This document shows positions 1 through 8,887 of a DNA stretch of 64,000 bases, in pieces. Below the pieces are notes generated by a model. That model did no database searches and was not told the origin of the DNA. It was given only the letters and a program-made list of their open reading frames with translations. The first letter of the stretch is position 1; each line of letters opens with the position of its first letter. The position numbers were made by a program, and so were the translations under genes. Source of the DNA: an uncultured Prevotellaceae bacterium (GTDB lineage Bacteria > Bacteroidota > Bacteroidia > Bacteroidales > Bacteroidaceae); the NCBI GenBank assembly GCA_902784565.1, contig CACZVE010000001.1:1-64000 (forward strand), in the 5' to 3' direction.

Positions 1-106
1 TGTGTTATATAAGGGTCGTATCGTCAAGACAGGGGGACCAGAACTGGCTGTTCAGATTCAGGAACATGGCTACGACTGGATTAAGGAGGAGATAGGAGAA
101 GAGTGA
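1..106 (+). CDS. sufC: SufC, Fe-S assembly ATPase (C-terminal end only)
   Basis: Only the last 34 codons are in the window, read from position 2 to the TGA at 104-106. They contain GRIVKTGGPELA and end in KEEIGEE. Such a tail is typical of SufC, the ABC-type ATPase of the SufBCD scaffold that builds iron-sulfur clusters in the cytoplasm. The stop codon shares one base with the ATG of sufD, so the two genes are translationally coupled. The Walker motifs lie outside the window, so the call rests on this tail and on the sufD neighbour. Confidence 0.85.
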   Translation, partial: VLYKGRIVKTGGPELAVQIQEHGYDWIKEEIGEE

Positions 107-1431
107 TGGGTAGCGAGCAGCAATACATAGACCTGTACGAGCAGTGTCGCACGATGATTTGTGCGCATAGCAGCGACGTCATGAATGCTGTGCGCGATGA
201 GGCCTTTGAGACTTTCCGCAAACAGGGATTCCCGTCGAAGAAGGTGGAGCGCTACAAGTACACTGATATGCAGCAACTCTTTGCGCCTGACTATGGATTG
301 AACCTGAATCGTCTCCAGGTTCCTGTCGATCCTTACGAGGCCTTCCGTTGCGATGTGCCCAACCTTTCAACCAGTCTCTATTTCGTGGTCAATGATATGT
401 TTTATCACGATGATAAGCCCAAAGGCCATTTGCCCGAGGGTGTCATCATCGACTCTCTGAAAGACTTTGCCACCACAGCCTATTACAATCGTTTGGCAGG
501 CAAGGCTCATGATGCTGCAACAGACCTCAACACGATGTTGGCGCAGGACGGACTCTATGTCTATGTGCCTCGAAACGTGAAGGTCGATCGTGCCATCCAG
601 GTTATCAATATCTTGCGCAGTGATGTCGATCTGATGGTAAACCGTCGCGTGCTCATTATCCTCGAGGAAGGTGCAGAGATCAAAATGCTCTTCTGCGACC
701 ATGCTGCGGATGATAGGAATTTCCTTGCCACACAGGTCATTGAAGCCTACGTAGGCGAGAATGCATCCCTCGACCTCTATTGCATGGAAGAGACACACCA
801 TAAGAATGTCCGCGTGAGCAATGTCTATATCGACCAGCAGGCCAATAGTCGTGTGAACCACAATGTCATCACACTGCATAACGGTATCACCCGTAACAAA
901 CTCGACCTGACCTTTTCTGGCGAGGGTGCCGAGTGTCAGTGCTATGGTTGTGTGATTGCCGACAAGCAACAGCACGTCGATAACAATACCCAGATTACCC
1001 ATAAAACCCATCACTGCACTTCGAACCAACTCTACAAATATGTGCTCGACGATAAGGCCGTTGGCGCTTTTGCAGGAAAGGTCTTGGTGGAGCATGGTGC
1101 CCAGAAGACGGTCTCGCAGATGACCAACCAGAACCTGACTGCGACAAAGGAGGCTCGTATGTACACCCAGCCCATGCTCGAGATCTATGCCGATGATGTG
1201 AAATGTGCACACGGCTCAACCGTTGGTCAACTCAATGATGCAGCTCTTTTCTACATGCGTCAGCGGGGCATCTCACTCGAAGAGGCCAAACTCCTGTTGC
1301 AGAACGCTTTCATCAACGAGGTCATCGACCACATGCAACTTGAACCGCTGCGTGACCGCCTGCACTATCTGGTTGAGAAACGTTTCCGTGGCGAACTCAA
1401 CAAATGCTCAGGTTGCAGACTCTGCAAATAA
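106..1431 (+). CDS. sufD: SufD, Fe-S cluster scaffold subunit
   Basis: The 441-residue product matches SufD in length and in its conserved C-terminal half, including VEHGAQKTVSQMTNQNL, VKCAHGSTVGQL and AALFYMRQRGIS. SufD pairs with SufB and SufC in the scaffold that assembles iron-sulfur clusters from sulfur delivered by SufS. The ATG at 106 overlaps the sufC stop; an in-frame GTG at 103 is possible but less likely. The protein ends in a short cysteine-rich tail (CSGCRLCK). The next suf gene, sufS, is about 1 kb downstream, beyond an opposite-strand gene, so it is not simply co-transcribed. Confidence 0.95.
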   Translation: MGSEQQYIDLYEQCRTMICAHSSDVMNAVRDEAFETFRKQGFPSKKVERYKYTDMQQLFAPDYGLNLNRLQVPVDPYEAFRCDVPNLSTSLYFVVNDMFYHDDKPKGHLPEGVIIDSLKDFATTAYYNRLAGKAHDAATDLNTMLAQDGLYVYVPRNVKVDRAIQVINILRSDVDLMVNRRVLIILEEGAEIKMLFCDHAADDRNFLATQVIEAYVGENASLDLYCMEETHHKNVRVSNVYIDQQANSRVNHNVITLHNGITRNKLDLTFSGEGAECQCYGCVIADKQQHVDNNTQITHKTHHCTSNQLYKYVLDDKAVGAFAGKVLVEHGAQKTVSQMTNQNLTATKEARMYTQPMLEIYADDVKCAHGSTVGQLNDAALFYMRQRGISLEEAKLLLQNAFINEVIDHMQLEPLRDRLHYLVEKRFRGELNKCSGCRLCK

Positions 1432-1475
1432 AAAAGGGAGCGATGAGCCCCCTTTTTCAGTTGTATCCTGATGGA

Positions 1476-2252
1476 TTATCTTACAATCGTCTTCTTGCCG
1501 TTCTGGATGCGAATGCCCTTGGCGTTTGTAGCATTCTTGCGACCCTGAAGGTCATAGGATTCGCTGCCAGTCGTTTGGTTCAGTTTAATACCTAAGATGG
1601 CAGTCACCTCACCATTGCTGGCGGCATGCTGTATCTTCATGTCATAGGCCGATGCTGCCTGTTGTACCCAAGTGAAGCCACAGCGTGTGGGCAGGAAGGT
1701 CTTGTCTGCCTCAGTTCTGACAAGCACACTTTCCAGTGGTGTCACGTTCTGCTTGGCGGGGATACCGTAGCGACCCACCTTCTCCATACTCTCCCAACTG
1801 CTGCCAAAGGTCACGATGTTGCCTTTGTCGTCAGTCATGCGCACAACTTTGAGTTCTTTGTCGAAGTTCAGGACGTCCGTGTTCTTCACCTTCAGATACT
1901 GTGATGTAGGCGAGTAGATCAGATAAGGCACACCGGCCTTGATGCCGTCGGCAGTACAGTCTACGAAATAGAGGTTCAGCGTTGTCCCCTCTTGTTGGAT
2001 ACCAGCCAGACGCTCCACCTTCAGGCCTTTGGCTGCAAATGCCACTTGTTCTGCCGTCAGCGAGAAGGGCAGACAGAGTGTATTGTAACCTGCATAGAAA
2101 AAGCGATTCAACTGGATGGTCTGCTCGCTGTTCTGCATCATTTCGATGTCCAACTTAGAGGAACTGGCATAGATGTTCTTCACCTTGTTTTGTGCAAAGG
2201 CCGTTGTGCTCAGGCCCATCACCACCGTCATTAAAAGTACTAAATGTTTCAT
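1476..2252 (-). CDS. Secreted protein with C-terminal YDLQGR tail
   Basis: This 258-residue protein has a signal peptide (about residues 1-20, cut after TTAFA). Its body is rich in beta-type sequence and has no domain I recognise. It ends in YDLQGRK, then GIRIQNGKKTIVR, a tail shared with two secreted proteins at the far end of the window (55724-56839 and 56880-58688). The start was set at ATG 2252, where the signal peptide begins; a longer frame upstream would remove it. A -7 box lies at 2284-2291. The gene sits backwards between sufD and sufS. Its function is unknown. Confidence 0.7.
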   Translation of the reverse strand: MKHLVLLMTVVMGLSTTAFAQNKVKNIYASSSKLDIEMMQNSEQTIQLNRFFYAGYNTLCLPFSLTAEQVAFAAKGLKVERLAGIQQEGTTLNLYFVDCTADGIKAGVPYLIYSPTSQYLKVKNTDVLNFDKELKVVRMTDDKGNIVTFGSSWESMEKVGRYGIPAKQNVTPLESVLVRTEADKTFLPTRCGFTWVQQAASAYDMKIQHAASNGEVTAILGIKLNQTTGSESYDLQGRKNATNAKGIRIQNGKKTIVR

Positions 2253-2283
2253 GCGCGTAAGTTTTATAAGTTTGGTTTCGGTG

Positions 2284-2291
2284 CAAAGATA
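2284..2291 (-). promoter_or_regulatory. -7 box TATCTTTG for the 1476-2252 gene
   Basis: The minus strand reads TATCTTTG, matching the Bacteroidetes TAnnTTTG -7 element, about 31 bases before the chosen ATG. It supports that start. Confidence 0.7.
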
Positions 2292-2363
2292 GTACATTTG
2301 AATGACAATTCCAAATTTTTATGCGAAATTAATTATTTATTTGGTTGGAATGCATCTTTTTTG

Positions 2364-2371
2364 TAACTTTG
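2364..2371 (+). promoter_or_regulatory. -7 box TAACTTTG for sufS
   Basis: TAACTTTG matches the TAnnTTTG consensus, with a TTG at 2341-2343 at suitable -33 spacing. It lies 41 bases before the sufS ATG at 2413 and shows that sufS has its own promoter. Confidence 0.75.
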
Positions 2372-2412
2372 CACGCACAATGATGAATGGTGAATGCGAA
2401 GAGATATACGAT

Positions 2413-3651
2413 ATGAGTTATAATATAGATAAGGTACGCGAGGATTTCCCGATTCTGGGACGAGAGGTATATGGCAAGCCGTTGGTCTATCTCGACAATG
2501 CAGCAACCACGCAGAAACCGCTGTGTGTGTTGGATGCGATGCGAGACGAGTACCTCAATGTGAATGCCAATGTGCATCGTGGGGTGCATTACCTGAGTCA
2601 GCAGGCAACGGATCTGCATGAGGCAGCTCGTGAAAAAGTGCGCGAGTTTATCAATGCCAAGAAGACGGAGGAGATTGTATTTACGCGTGGTACGACGGAG
2701 GCGATTAATCTGGTGGCTTCGTCGTTCTGTGAGAGTCAGATGCAGGCGGGCGACGAGGTGATTGTCACGGAGATGGAGCATCACTCGAACATCGTTTCGT
2801 GGCAGTTGCAGGCGATGAAACGGGGGATTGTGGTGAAACATATCCCCATCACGGATGATGGACGTCTTGAACTTTCAACTTTCAACTCTCAACTTTCAAC
2901 TAAAACGAAGTTGGTGAGTGTGGCACATGTGAGTAATGTGCTGGGAACGGTGAATCCTGTGGAGGAGATCATCCGTATCGCCCATGAGCATGGCATCCCT
3001 GTGTTGGTGGACGGTGCACAGAGTGCGCCACACTTCCAGGTGGATGTGCAGGCGATGGACTGTGACTTCTTCGCTTTCAGCGGACATAAGATGTACGGAC
3101 CTACGGGTATCGGCGTACTCTATGGCAAGGAGGAATGGCTCGAGAAACTGCCTCCCTATCAGGGTGGTGGCGAGATGATTGATAAGGTGACGTGGGAAAA
3201 AACCACCTTCGAGCGTCTGCCGTTTAAGTTCGAGGCAGGCACCCCTGACTATATTGCGACCCACGGCCTCGCCAAAGCCATCGAGTATATCCAGGCACTT
3301 GGCTTCGACGCCATCCAACAGCATGAACAAGAACTGACCCGCTACTGCCTGGAGCAGTTGATGACCATCGAAGGGATGAAAATCTACGGGCCGCAAGGCA
3401 CGATGGGGACAGCCCCTGGTGTGCGCGACGCTGTCGTTTCCTTCAACGTTGGTGATATCCACCACTTGGATATGGGAACGCTTCTAGATCGCTTGGGTAT
3501 CGCTGTACGAACAGGTCACCACTGCGCCCAGCCCCTGATGGACCGTCTGGGTATCTCTGGTACCGTCCGTGCCTCGTTTGCCCTCTATAATACGAAGGAA
3601 GAAGTAGACACCCTCGTGGCAGGCATTCGCCGCGTGGCACAAATGTTCTGA
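2413..3651 (+). CDS. sufS: SufS, cysteine desulfurase
   Basis: The 412-residue product is a group II cysteine desulfurase. It removes sulfur from cysteine with a PLP cofactor and passes it to the Suf scaffold. The PLP lysine is Lys226 in [12 protein letters not shown], and the catalytic cysteine is Cys371 in [11 protein letters not shown]. The start was placed at [16 protein letters not shown] because this is the family N-terminus; the frame upstream runs through the promoter. An unusual five-copy heptamer repeat (2867-2901) adds [11 protein letters not shown] to the chain at about residues 152-163. rnhB follows after 2 bases, so the two are an operon. Confidence 0.96.
   Translation: MSYNIDKVREDFPILGREVYGKPLVYLDNAATTQKPLCVLDAMRDEYLNVNANVHRGVHYLSQQATDLHEAAREKVREFINAKKTEEIVFTRGTTEAINLVASSFCESQMQAGDEVIVTEMEHHSNIVSWQLQAMKRGIVVKHIPITDDGRLELSTFNSQLSTKTKLVSVAHVSNVLGTVNPVEEIIRIAHEHGIPVLVDGAQSAPHFQVDVQAMDCDFFAFSGHKMYGPTGIGVLYGKEEWLEKLPPYQGGGEMIDKVTWEKTTFERLPFKFEAGTPDYIATHGLAKAIEYIQALGFDAIQQHEQELTRYCLEQLMTIEGMKIYGPQGTMGTAPGVRDAVVSFNVGDIHHLDMGTLLDRLGIAVRTGHHCAQPLMDRLGISGTVRASFALYNTKEEVDTLVAGIRRVAQMF
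2867..2901 (+). repeat. Five tandem heptamers (TTCAACT) inside sufS
   Basis: TTGAACT, TTCAACT, TTCAACT, CTCAACT and TTCAACT follow one another without gaps. The same style of heptamer repeat is otherwise seen between genes in this window. Here it is translated in the sufS frame. Confidence 0.85.
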
Positions 3652-3653
3652 CG

Positions 3654-4268
3654 ATGCTAGAAAGTCATTATTACGAAGGCAAGATTGAGGCAGGCTGCGA
3701 CGAGGCAGGTCGTGGCTGTTTGGCAGGTAGCGTCTATGCGGCAGCAGTGATTCTGCCGCCAGACTACCAGAACGAACTTCTCAACGACTCCAAACAACTG
3801 ACGGAGAGACGCCGTTATGAACTCCGTGAGATCATTGAGCGTGATGCCATTGCATGGGCGGTAGGTATCGTGACGCCTGAGGAAATCGATAAGATCAATA
3901 TCCTGAATGCCTCGATCCTCGCGATGCACCGAGCCTTGGATCAACTCAAGGTGCGTCCTGAGGCTATCATCGTCGATGGCAACCGTTTCAAACCTTATCA
4001 GAAACTTCCTCATACCACGATTGTGAAAGGTGATGGGAAGTATCTCTCCATTGCTGCTGCAAGCATCCTTGCCAAGACCTACCGCGATGACTATATGAAC
4101 AGTCTTGCAAAAGAATATCCCCAGTACGACTGGTTGTCGAACAAGGGATATCCAACTAAAAAACATCGTGAGGCTATCAAACTGTATGGCATCACACCCT
4201 ATCACCGTAAGAGTTATAATCTCTTAGGCGACGGACAACTAAGCCTCGAGTTTTCAGATGAGTTCTGA
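3654..4268 (+). CDS. rnhB: Ribonuclease HII
   Basis: This 204-residue enzyme cuts the RNA strand of RNA-DNA hybrids and removes ribonucleotides misplaced in DNA. The N-terminal [12 protein letters not shown] (about residues 12-23) carries the first two acidic residues of the active site, and the IIVDGNRF and [12 protein letters not shown] motifs follow. Length is normal. It starts 2 bases after sufS and is probably co-transcribed with it. Its last 15 bases overlap the end of the convergent lipoprotein gene. Confidence 0.96.
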   Translation: MLESHYYEGKIEAGCDEAGRGCLAGSVYAAAVILPPDYQNELLNDSKQLTERRRYELREIIERDAIAWAVGIVTPEEIDKINILNASILAMHRALDQLKVRPEAIIVDGNRFKPYQKLPHTTIVKGDGKYLSIAAASILAKTYRDDYMNSLAKEYPQYDWLSNKGYPTKKHREAIKLYGITPYHRKSYNLLGDGQLSLEFSDEF

Positions 4269-4883
4269 GTAGTCGTTCTGCAAGAACTCCCACATACATT
4301 CCTTCATGTCCATCATGTACTTCATATGATGGAAATTGTCAATCTTCCATTTACCATCTTCATACACCAGGTCAACACGTGCTGGCATATAGGTGTCAGG
4401 GGTGTATACGGTGAAGTCAACGCAGGCAAAACGCTCGTTGTCGGCACCGATATAACAGTACCTGACCTCAAACTCGTCGAAACTGACGATATTCGTGTCA
4501 TAGGCCATCGTCCAGTGGTTGACTTCAAAGAACATATTGTTTGTTTGGAACTCCTTTCTGCGTACAGCCGCCAACAAGTCGTTCCACGACTTTGAACAAT
4601 ATGCCTTGTCGAGCAGGTCGCTATCTACGCTCCCTCCCAGGTTTTGACTCTCGTGTTTAACAATGTTGTAGATGTTACGTACCTGTTCCAACACGATCCC
4701 ACTCTCCACTTGTAAGGCCATCTCCGATGCCAAATGATCGGCTTTGGTTACAGAATCCTTCAGGATCATCTGACCAGAGTCAGCCACATTGGAATCTTCA
4801 TGATCTAATCCTCCACAGCATGCTATCATCAGACATCCGTCTAACAGCAATGCTACTGATAAAATGCCAACTATGTGTTTCAA
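4254..4883 (-). CDS. Putative lipoprotein, DUF3828-like
   Basis: The 209-residue product begins with a hydrophobic signal and a probable lipobox (MIAC, cysteine near residue 22), so it is likely membrane-anchored outside the cytoplasm. The rest is acidic. Its C-terminal half ([22 protein letters not shown]) resembles the small cone-shaped DUF3828/NTF2-like fold; that assignment is tentative. It has its own -7 box at 4922-4929. The final 15 bases overlap rnhB tail to tail. The function is unknown. Confidence 0.65.
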   Translation of the reverse strand: MKHIVGILSVALLLDGCLMIACCGGLDHEDSNVADSGQMILKDSVTKADHLASEMALQVESGIVLEQVRNIYNIVKHESQNLGGSVDSDLLDKAYCSKSWNDLLAAVRRKEFQTNNMFFEVNHWTMAYDTNIVSFDEFEVRYCYIGADNERFACVDFTVYTPDTYMPARVDLVYEDGKWKIDNFHHMKYMMDMKECMWEFLQNDYSELI

Positions 4884-4921
4884 AATCTAATGTATATGGT
4901 TATGTTGACTAATTTCGGCCG

Positions 4922-4929
4922 CAAAATTA
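4922..4929 (-). promoter_or_regulatory. -7 box TAATTTTG for the 4254-4883 gene
   Basis: The minus strand reads TAATTTTG, matching TAnnTTTG, 38 bases before the ATG at 4883. Confidence 0.65.
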
Positions 4930-4993
4930 CACAAAAAAATCGAACCAGCAAATTATTATGTAAAAAAGAATGGAAAAATTAGATGATTTTTCG

Positions 4994-5001
4994 TAACTTT
5001 G
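4994..5001 (+). promoter_or_regulatory. -7 box TAACTTTG for gpmI
   Basis: TAACTTTG matches TAnnTTTG and lies 43 bases before the gpmI ATG. The AT-rich region between this box and 4929 separates the two divergent promoters. Confidence 0.7.
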
Positions 5002-5044
5002 CACCGCAAAACAGAAAAAAGACATTAAAGTTAGTAAAAAGATT

Positions 5045-6565
5045 ATGGCAAAGAAAGCACTTTTGATGATTCTCGACGGATGGGGAATCGGTAAGCATGG
5101 TAAGGGTGATGTAATTTTCAATACCCCCACACCTTACCTCGATCTGTTAACAGCAACATCAGCCCACTCTCAGTTGCAGGCCTCCGGTGAGGATGTCGGT
5201 CTGCCCGACGGTCAGATGGGTAACTCTGAGGTGGGTCACCTCAATATCGGTGCCGGACGCATCGTGTATCAGGATCTGGTGAAGATCAACCGTGCCTGCA
5301 AGGACGGCTCTATCCTAGAGAATCCCCAGGTGAAGGCTGCCTATACCTACGCCAAGGAGAACAACAAGAAACTCCACCTGATGGGTCTGACCAGTGATGG
5401 TGGTGTGCACTCCAGCCTCGACCATCTGTTCAAACTCATCGAGATCGGTAAGGCTTACGGTCTGAAGAACCAGGTGTTTGTGCACTGCTATATGGACGGA
5501 CGTGATACCGACCCGAAGAGTGGTAAGGGCTTTATCGAACAGGTACAGAAGGTCTGTGCTGCCAATGATGCTGCGATTGCTTCGATTGTGGGTCGTTTCT
5601 ATGCCATGGACCGTGACAAGCGTTGGGAACGTGTCAAGGAGGGCTACGACCTGATCGTGAACGGCGTTGGTAAGCAGGCTACGGATATGGTTCAGGCCAT
5701 GCAGGAGAGTTACGATGAGGGCGTGACGGATGAGTTCATCAAGCCGATTCACAATGCTTCTGTCAATGGCACCATCGAAGAGGGCGACGTCGTCATCTTC
5801 ATCAACTTCCGTAACGACCGTGCCAAGGAGATGACCATCGCCCTGACACAGGAAGATATGCCGGAGCAGGGCATGAAGACCATCCCCGGACTGCAGTACT
5901 ACTGTATGACCCCATACGATGCCAACTTCAAGGGCGTACACATTCTCTTCCCCAAAGAGAACGTAGAGGACACCCTGGGTGAGTATCTGAGCAAGCAGGG
6001 CAAGAAACAACTCCATACTGCCGAGACAGAGAAGTATGCGCATGTCACCTTCTTCTTCAACGGTGGTCGTGAGGCGCCTTATGAGAACGAGGATCGTATC
6101 CTGGTGCCTTCTCCGAAGGTGGCTACCTACGACCTGAAGCCTGAGATGAGCGCCTACGAGGTGAAAGATAAGTTGGTGGCTGCCATCAACGAGGCCAAGT
6201 ACGACTTCATCGTCGTCAACTTCGCCAATGGTGATATGGTGGGTCATACGGGTATCTACAACGCCATTGCCAAGGCCGTCTGGGCTGTGGACAACTGCGT
6301 GCGCGAGGTCATCGAGGCTGCCAAGGCCAACGATTACGAGGCTATCATCATTGCTGACCACGGAAATGCCGACAACGCCATCAACCCCGATGGTACACCG
6401 AACACGGCACACTCACTGAATCCCGTGCCGTTCATCTACGTGACCAACAACAATAGCGCCACTGTAAAGGACGGTCGTCTGGCTGACGTGGCTCCTTCCA
6501 TCCTGCACATCATGGGATTGGAGCAGCCTGCAGATATGACGGGTGAGAACCTGATTAACGACTAG
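5045..6565 (+). CDS. gpmI: Phosphoglycerate mutase, cofactor-independent
   Basis: The 506-residue enzyme interconverts 3- and 2-phosphoglycerate in glycolysis using two manganese ions and a phosphoserine intermediate. It belongs to the alkaline-phosphatase fold. [10 protein letters not shown] carries the first metal ligand, and the catalytic serine is Ser61 in [33 protein letters not shown] and [10 protein letters not shown] (metal ligands) follow in the usual order. Its last 11 bases overlap the end of the convergent kinase gene. Confidence 0.97.
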   Translation: MAKKALLMILDGWGIGKHGKGDVIFNTPTPYLDLLTATSAHSQLQASGEDVGLPDGQMGNSEVGHLNIGAGRIVYQDLVKINRACKDGSILENPQVKAAYTYAKENNKKLHLMGLTSDGGVHSSLDHLFKLIEIGKAYGLKNQVFVHCYMDGRDTDPKSGKGFIEQVQKVCAANDAAIASIVGRFYAMDRDKRWERVKEGYDLIVNGVGKQATDMVQAMQESYDEGVTDEFIKPIHNASVNGTIEEGDVVIFINFRNDRAKEMTIALTQEDMPEQGMKTIPGLQYYCMTPYDANFKGVHILFPKENVEDTLGEYLSKQGKKQLHTAETEKYAHVTFFFNGGREAPYENEDRILVPSPKVATYDLKPEMSAYEVKDKLVAAINEAKYDFIVVNFANGDMVGHTGIYNAIAKAVWAVDNCVREVIEAAKANDYEAIIIADHGNADNAINPDGTPNTAHSLNPVPFIYVTNNNSATVKDGRLADVAPSILHIMGLEQPADMTGENLIND

Positions 6566-7472
6566 TCTTGTGGTATGTGACCAGTCCCTCCATGGGACTC
6601 TTGGCCACATGTCCAATGATAAAGCCTTCTGCACGGGCTGCTGCTTTCAACTGGTCGGGATAGTGCTGGGCCATGCTGCCTACGAAACTGACAGGCAGGT
6701 CAAGACGCCCGTAGGGCTTGATGTTTCGCTGGAAGAAACTGCGGAAATTATCAACCACCAGTTGTTGCAGAAGTGGGTTGTCAAGATGTTCGCCAATAAA
6801 TAAAGAGGTGGTAGCCAGGAAGCGATTGGCCATGGGTTCGTGATAGACCTTCCGGATCACATCGGCCTGTGTCAGTTTCTCTTTGTCCAGGTACTCATCG
6901 CGGATGCTCGCAAAGTCCGGATTCTTGAAGATGGCATTCATGAACATCCGTCCCAGCACGGAACCGCCACCCTCGTCGCCCAGGATATAACCCAGTGCAG
7001 GGGTGTTCTGCACGATATTCTGTCCGTCGTACAGGCAACTGTTGGCTCCTGTTCCCAGGATACAGGCAATACCCTCCTCCTGTTGACAGAGGGCCCGGGC
7101 AGCACCCATCAGGTCGCTATATACCTCCACTGTCTGTGTCGAGAGGACACTCGTCAGCAGTTGACGCATGTGTGGTGCATGGACGGGTGTACATCCGCTC
7201 CCATAGAACACCACGTTGAGGTTTGAAAGCAATGGCGTTTCCAGGACGCCGGAGTCTATCAGACGGGCTCGGGGGAAGGATGACAGTTGTTGTACCAGTT
7301 CCTGTCCGATAATCTGCCTGATCTGTTCAGGTGTCTGGTGGATGGGTGTGATACCCTGGGTGTGAAACGTGGCGATTACGCCGTCACCATCACGGTCGGA
7401 TGGGTTCAGAAGCGTCCAGTCAGCCTTTGTGCTACCACTGTCAGCGATTAGTATGATGCTATTCTTCAACAT
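6555..7472 (-). CDS. BadF/BadG-type ATPase, probable N-acetylglucosamine kinase
   Basis: This 305-residue protein has the actin-like ATPase fold of the BadF/BadG/BcrA/BcrD family. [14 protein letters not shown] near the N-terminus is the phosphate-binding loop, and [14 protein letters not shown] and [12 protein letters not shown] are the other nucleotide-site motifs. Soluble single-copy members in Bacteroidales are usually annotated as N-acetylglucosamine kinases, which would feed sugar phosphate to cell-wall synthesis. Substrate is inferred from family only. A -7 box lies 30 bases upstream. Its 3' end overlaps gpmI by 11 bases. Confidence 0.8.
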   Translation of the reverse strand: MLKNSIILIADSGSTKADWTLLNPSDRDGDGVIATFHTQGITPIHQTPEQIRQIIGQELVQQLSSFPRARLIDSGVLETPLLSNLNVVFYGSGCTPVHAPHMRQLLTSVLSTQTVEVYSDLMGAARALCQQEEGIACILGTGANSCLYDGQNIVQNTPALGYILGDEGGGSVLGRMFMNAIFKNPDFASIRDEYLDKEKLTQADVIRKVYHEPMANRFLATTSLFIGEHLDNPLLQQLVVDNFRSFFQRNIKPYGRLDLPVSFVGSMAQHYPDQLKAAARAEGFIIGHVAKSPMEGLVTYHKTSR

Positions 7473-7501
7473 TTTGTAGTATATTTAGTTATTTTCAACG
7501 G

Positions 7502-7509
7502 CAAAGATA
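7502..7509 (-). promoter_or_regulatory. -7 box TATCTTTG for the sugar kinase
   Basis: The minus strand reads TATCTTTG, a full TAnnTTTG match, 30 bases before the ATG at 7472. Confidence 0.7.
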
Positions 7510-7580
7510 CAACTTTTTCTTGAAACCACAAAATAGTTGATGAGAAAAGATGGTTTGTTCGCAGCCAAAATAGTTTAGAG

Positions 7581-8246
7581 ATGAATGTACAGATAGAAGA
7601 AACTTGGAAGGCCCACCTTGGCGCAGAGTTCGAGAAACCGTATTTCGTACAGTTGACGACAGCCGTGCGACAGGAGTACATGCAGACCACCTGCTATCCT
7701 CCGGGTCGTCTGATCTTCAATGCCTTTAACCTCTGTCCGTTCGACAAGGTGAAGGTGGTGATTATCGGACAGGATCCCTACCACGAACCGGGTCAGGCCC
7801 ACGGACTGAGTTTCTCTGTGCAGGACGGCGTGATGTTTCCACCCTCGTTACAAAACATCTTCAAGGAGATACAGGCCGACCTCGGCACGCCGATTCCTAC
7901 TTCCGGCAATCTGACACGTTGGGCAGAACAGGGTGTGCTGCTGCTGAATGCCTCGCTGACGGTTCGTGCCCATCAGGCGAACAGTCATTCGACGCTGGGT
8001 TGGCAGAAGTTCACGGATGCTGCCATTCAGGCACTCGCTGCCCACCGCGAACATATCGTCTATATGCTCTGGGGCGGCTATGCCAGGAGCAAGGCTTATA
8101 TGATTGACAAGCGCCAGAATCTTGTATTAGAGTCCGTACACCCCTCGCCGCTTTCCGCGAATCGTGGTGGCTGGTTCGGCCAGCATCAGTTCTCCCGCTG
8201 CAATGCCTATCTCCAGCAAAACGGCCAAACGCCCATCGCCTGGTAA
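7581..8246 (+). CDS. ung: Uracil-DNA glycosylase, family 1
   Basis: The 221-residue enzyme removes uracil from DNA as the first step of base-excision repair. The water-activating motif GQDPYHEPGQAHGLSF carries catalytic Asp65. LLLNASLTV is the uracil-recognition strand, and HPSPLSA is the DNA-intercalating loop with the second catalytic histidine. Length is normal. A clear -7 box is not visible upstream. A short heptamer repeat separates it from the following DUF3109-type gene, likely co-transcribed. The dut gene at 42248 acts in the same uracil-avoidance pathway. Confidence 0.97.
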   Translation: MNVQIEETWKAHLGAEFEKPYFVQLTTAVRQEYMQTTCYPPGRLIFNAFNLCPFDKVKVVIIGQDPYHEPGQAHGLSFSVQDGVMFPPSLQNIFKEIQADLGTPIPTSGNLTRWAEQGVLLLNASLTVRAHQANSHSTLGWQKFTDAAIQALAAHREHIVYMLWGGYARSKAYMIDKRQNLVLESVHPSPLSANRGGWFGQHQFSRCNAYLQQNGQTPIAW

Positions 8247-8250
8247 TCTC

Positions 8251-8271
8251 TTTCCACTTTCCACTTTCCAC
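8251..8271 (+). repeat. CTTTCCA heptamers between ung and DUF3109 gene
   Basis: Three copies of CTTTCCA-type heptamer fill the 26-base gap between the two genes. They are of the same kind as repeats found at many other gene junctions here. Confidence 0.7.
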
Positions 8272-8272
8272 T

Positions 8273-8887
8273 ATGACAATTCCTCCTATAATACAAGTCG
8301 GCGATGTGCTACTCTCCTCAGAGATCCTGACGGAGAAATTCTGTTGTGACCTGAGCGTCTGTAAGGGCCAGTGCTGTGTCGAGGGTGATGCTGGTGCGCC
8401 TGTCACCATGGAAGAAATCGCGGAGATAGAGGATTGTCTCGATGAGGTATGGGGTGATCTCTCTGCCTCGGCCCAGTCTGTCATCGACAAACAGGGAGTG
8501 GCCTATACCGATCAGGAGGGCGATCTCGTAACGAGCATTGTGCGTGGCAAGGACTGTGTCTTTACCTTCTATGACGATTTGGAAGGCATCCATGATTGCT
8601 GCCTCTGTGCCTTGGAGAAGGCTTTCAGGGCGGGGAAGACCCGATTCTGCAAGCCTGTCAGTTGTGCACTCTATCCCATCCGGGCTAAGAAGATTGGGGA
8701 GAATCTCATTGGTCTCAACTATAACCGTTGGGATGTCTGTAAGGCCGCCATCGAAAAAGGGAAGGCACTGAACCTTCCCCTGTATCAGTTCCTGAAAGAC
8801 CCGCTGATTCGCCGTTTTGGCGAGGCCTGGTATCAGGAGTTGTTGGAGGTTACCAAGTTTTTACAGGAAGCGTCTGACCAGCCTTGA
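8273..8887 (+). CDS. DUF3109 family cysteine-rich protein
   Basis: The 204-residue protein carries cysteine clusters near the N-terminus (CCDLSVCKGQCC) and in the middle (CCLCALEKAF, FCKPVSCALYP), a pattern like that of the YkgJ/DUF3109 putative zinc- or iron-binding families. The role is not known. It starts 26 bases after ung and on the same strand. The last 38 bases (8850-8887) overlap the coding end of the GH95 gene on the other strand, the longest tail-to-tail overlap in the window. Confidence 0.8.
   Translation: MTIPPIIQVGDVLLSSEILTEKFCCDLSVCKGQCCVEGDAGAPVTMEEIAEIEDCLDEVWGDLSASAQSVIDKQGVAYTDQEGDLVTSIVRGKDCVFTFYDDLEGIHDCCLCALEKAFRAGKTRFCKPVSCALYPIRAKKIGENLIGLNYNRWDVCKAAIEKGKALNLPLYQFLKDPLIRRFGEAWYQELLEVTKFLQEASDQP

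Noticed and set aside
367..1212. Open frame of 281 codons on the minus strand within sufD
   Set aside because: It is a shadow of the strongly supported sufD gene and shows no family motif or promoter.
2302..2412. Longer sufS start
   Set aside because: The extra codons run through the -7 box, and SufS proteins begin at the chosen methionine.
5315..6412. Open frame of 365 codons on the minus strand within gpmI
   Set aside because: It is opposite a complete gpmI. Long mirror frames are common with this codon use, and the translation has no recognisable domain.
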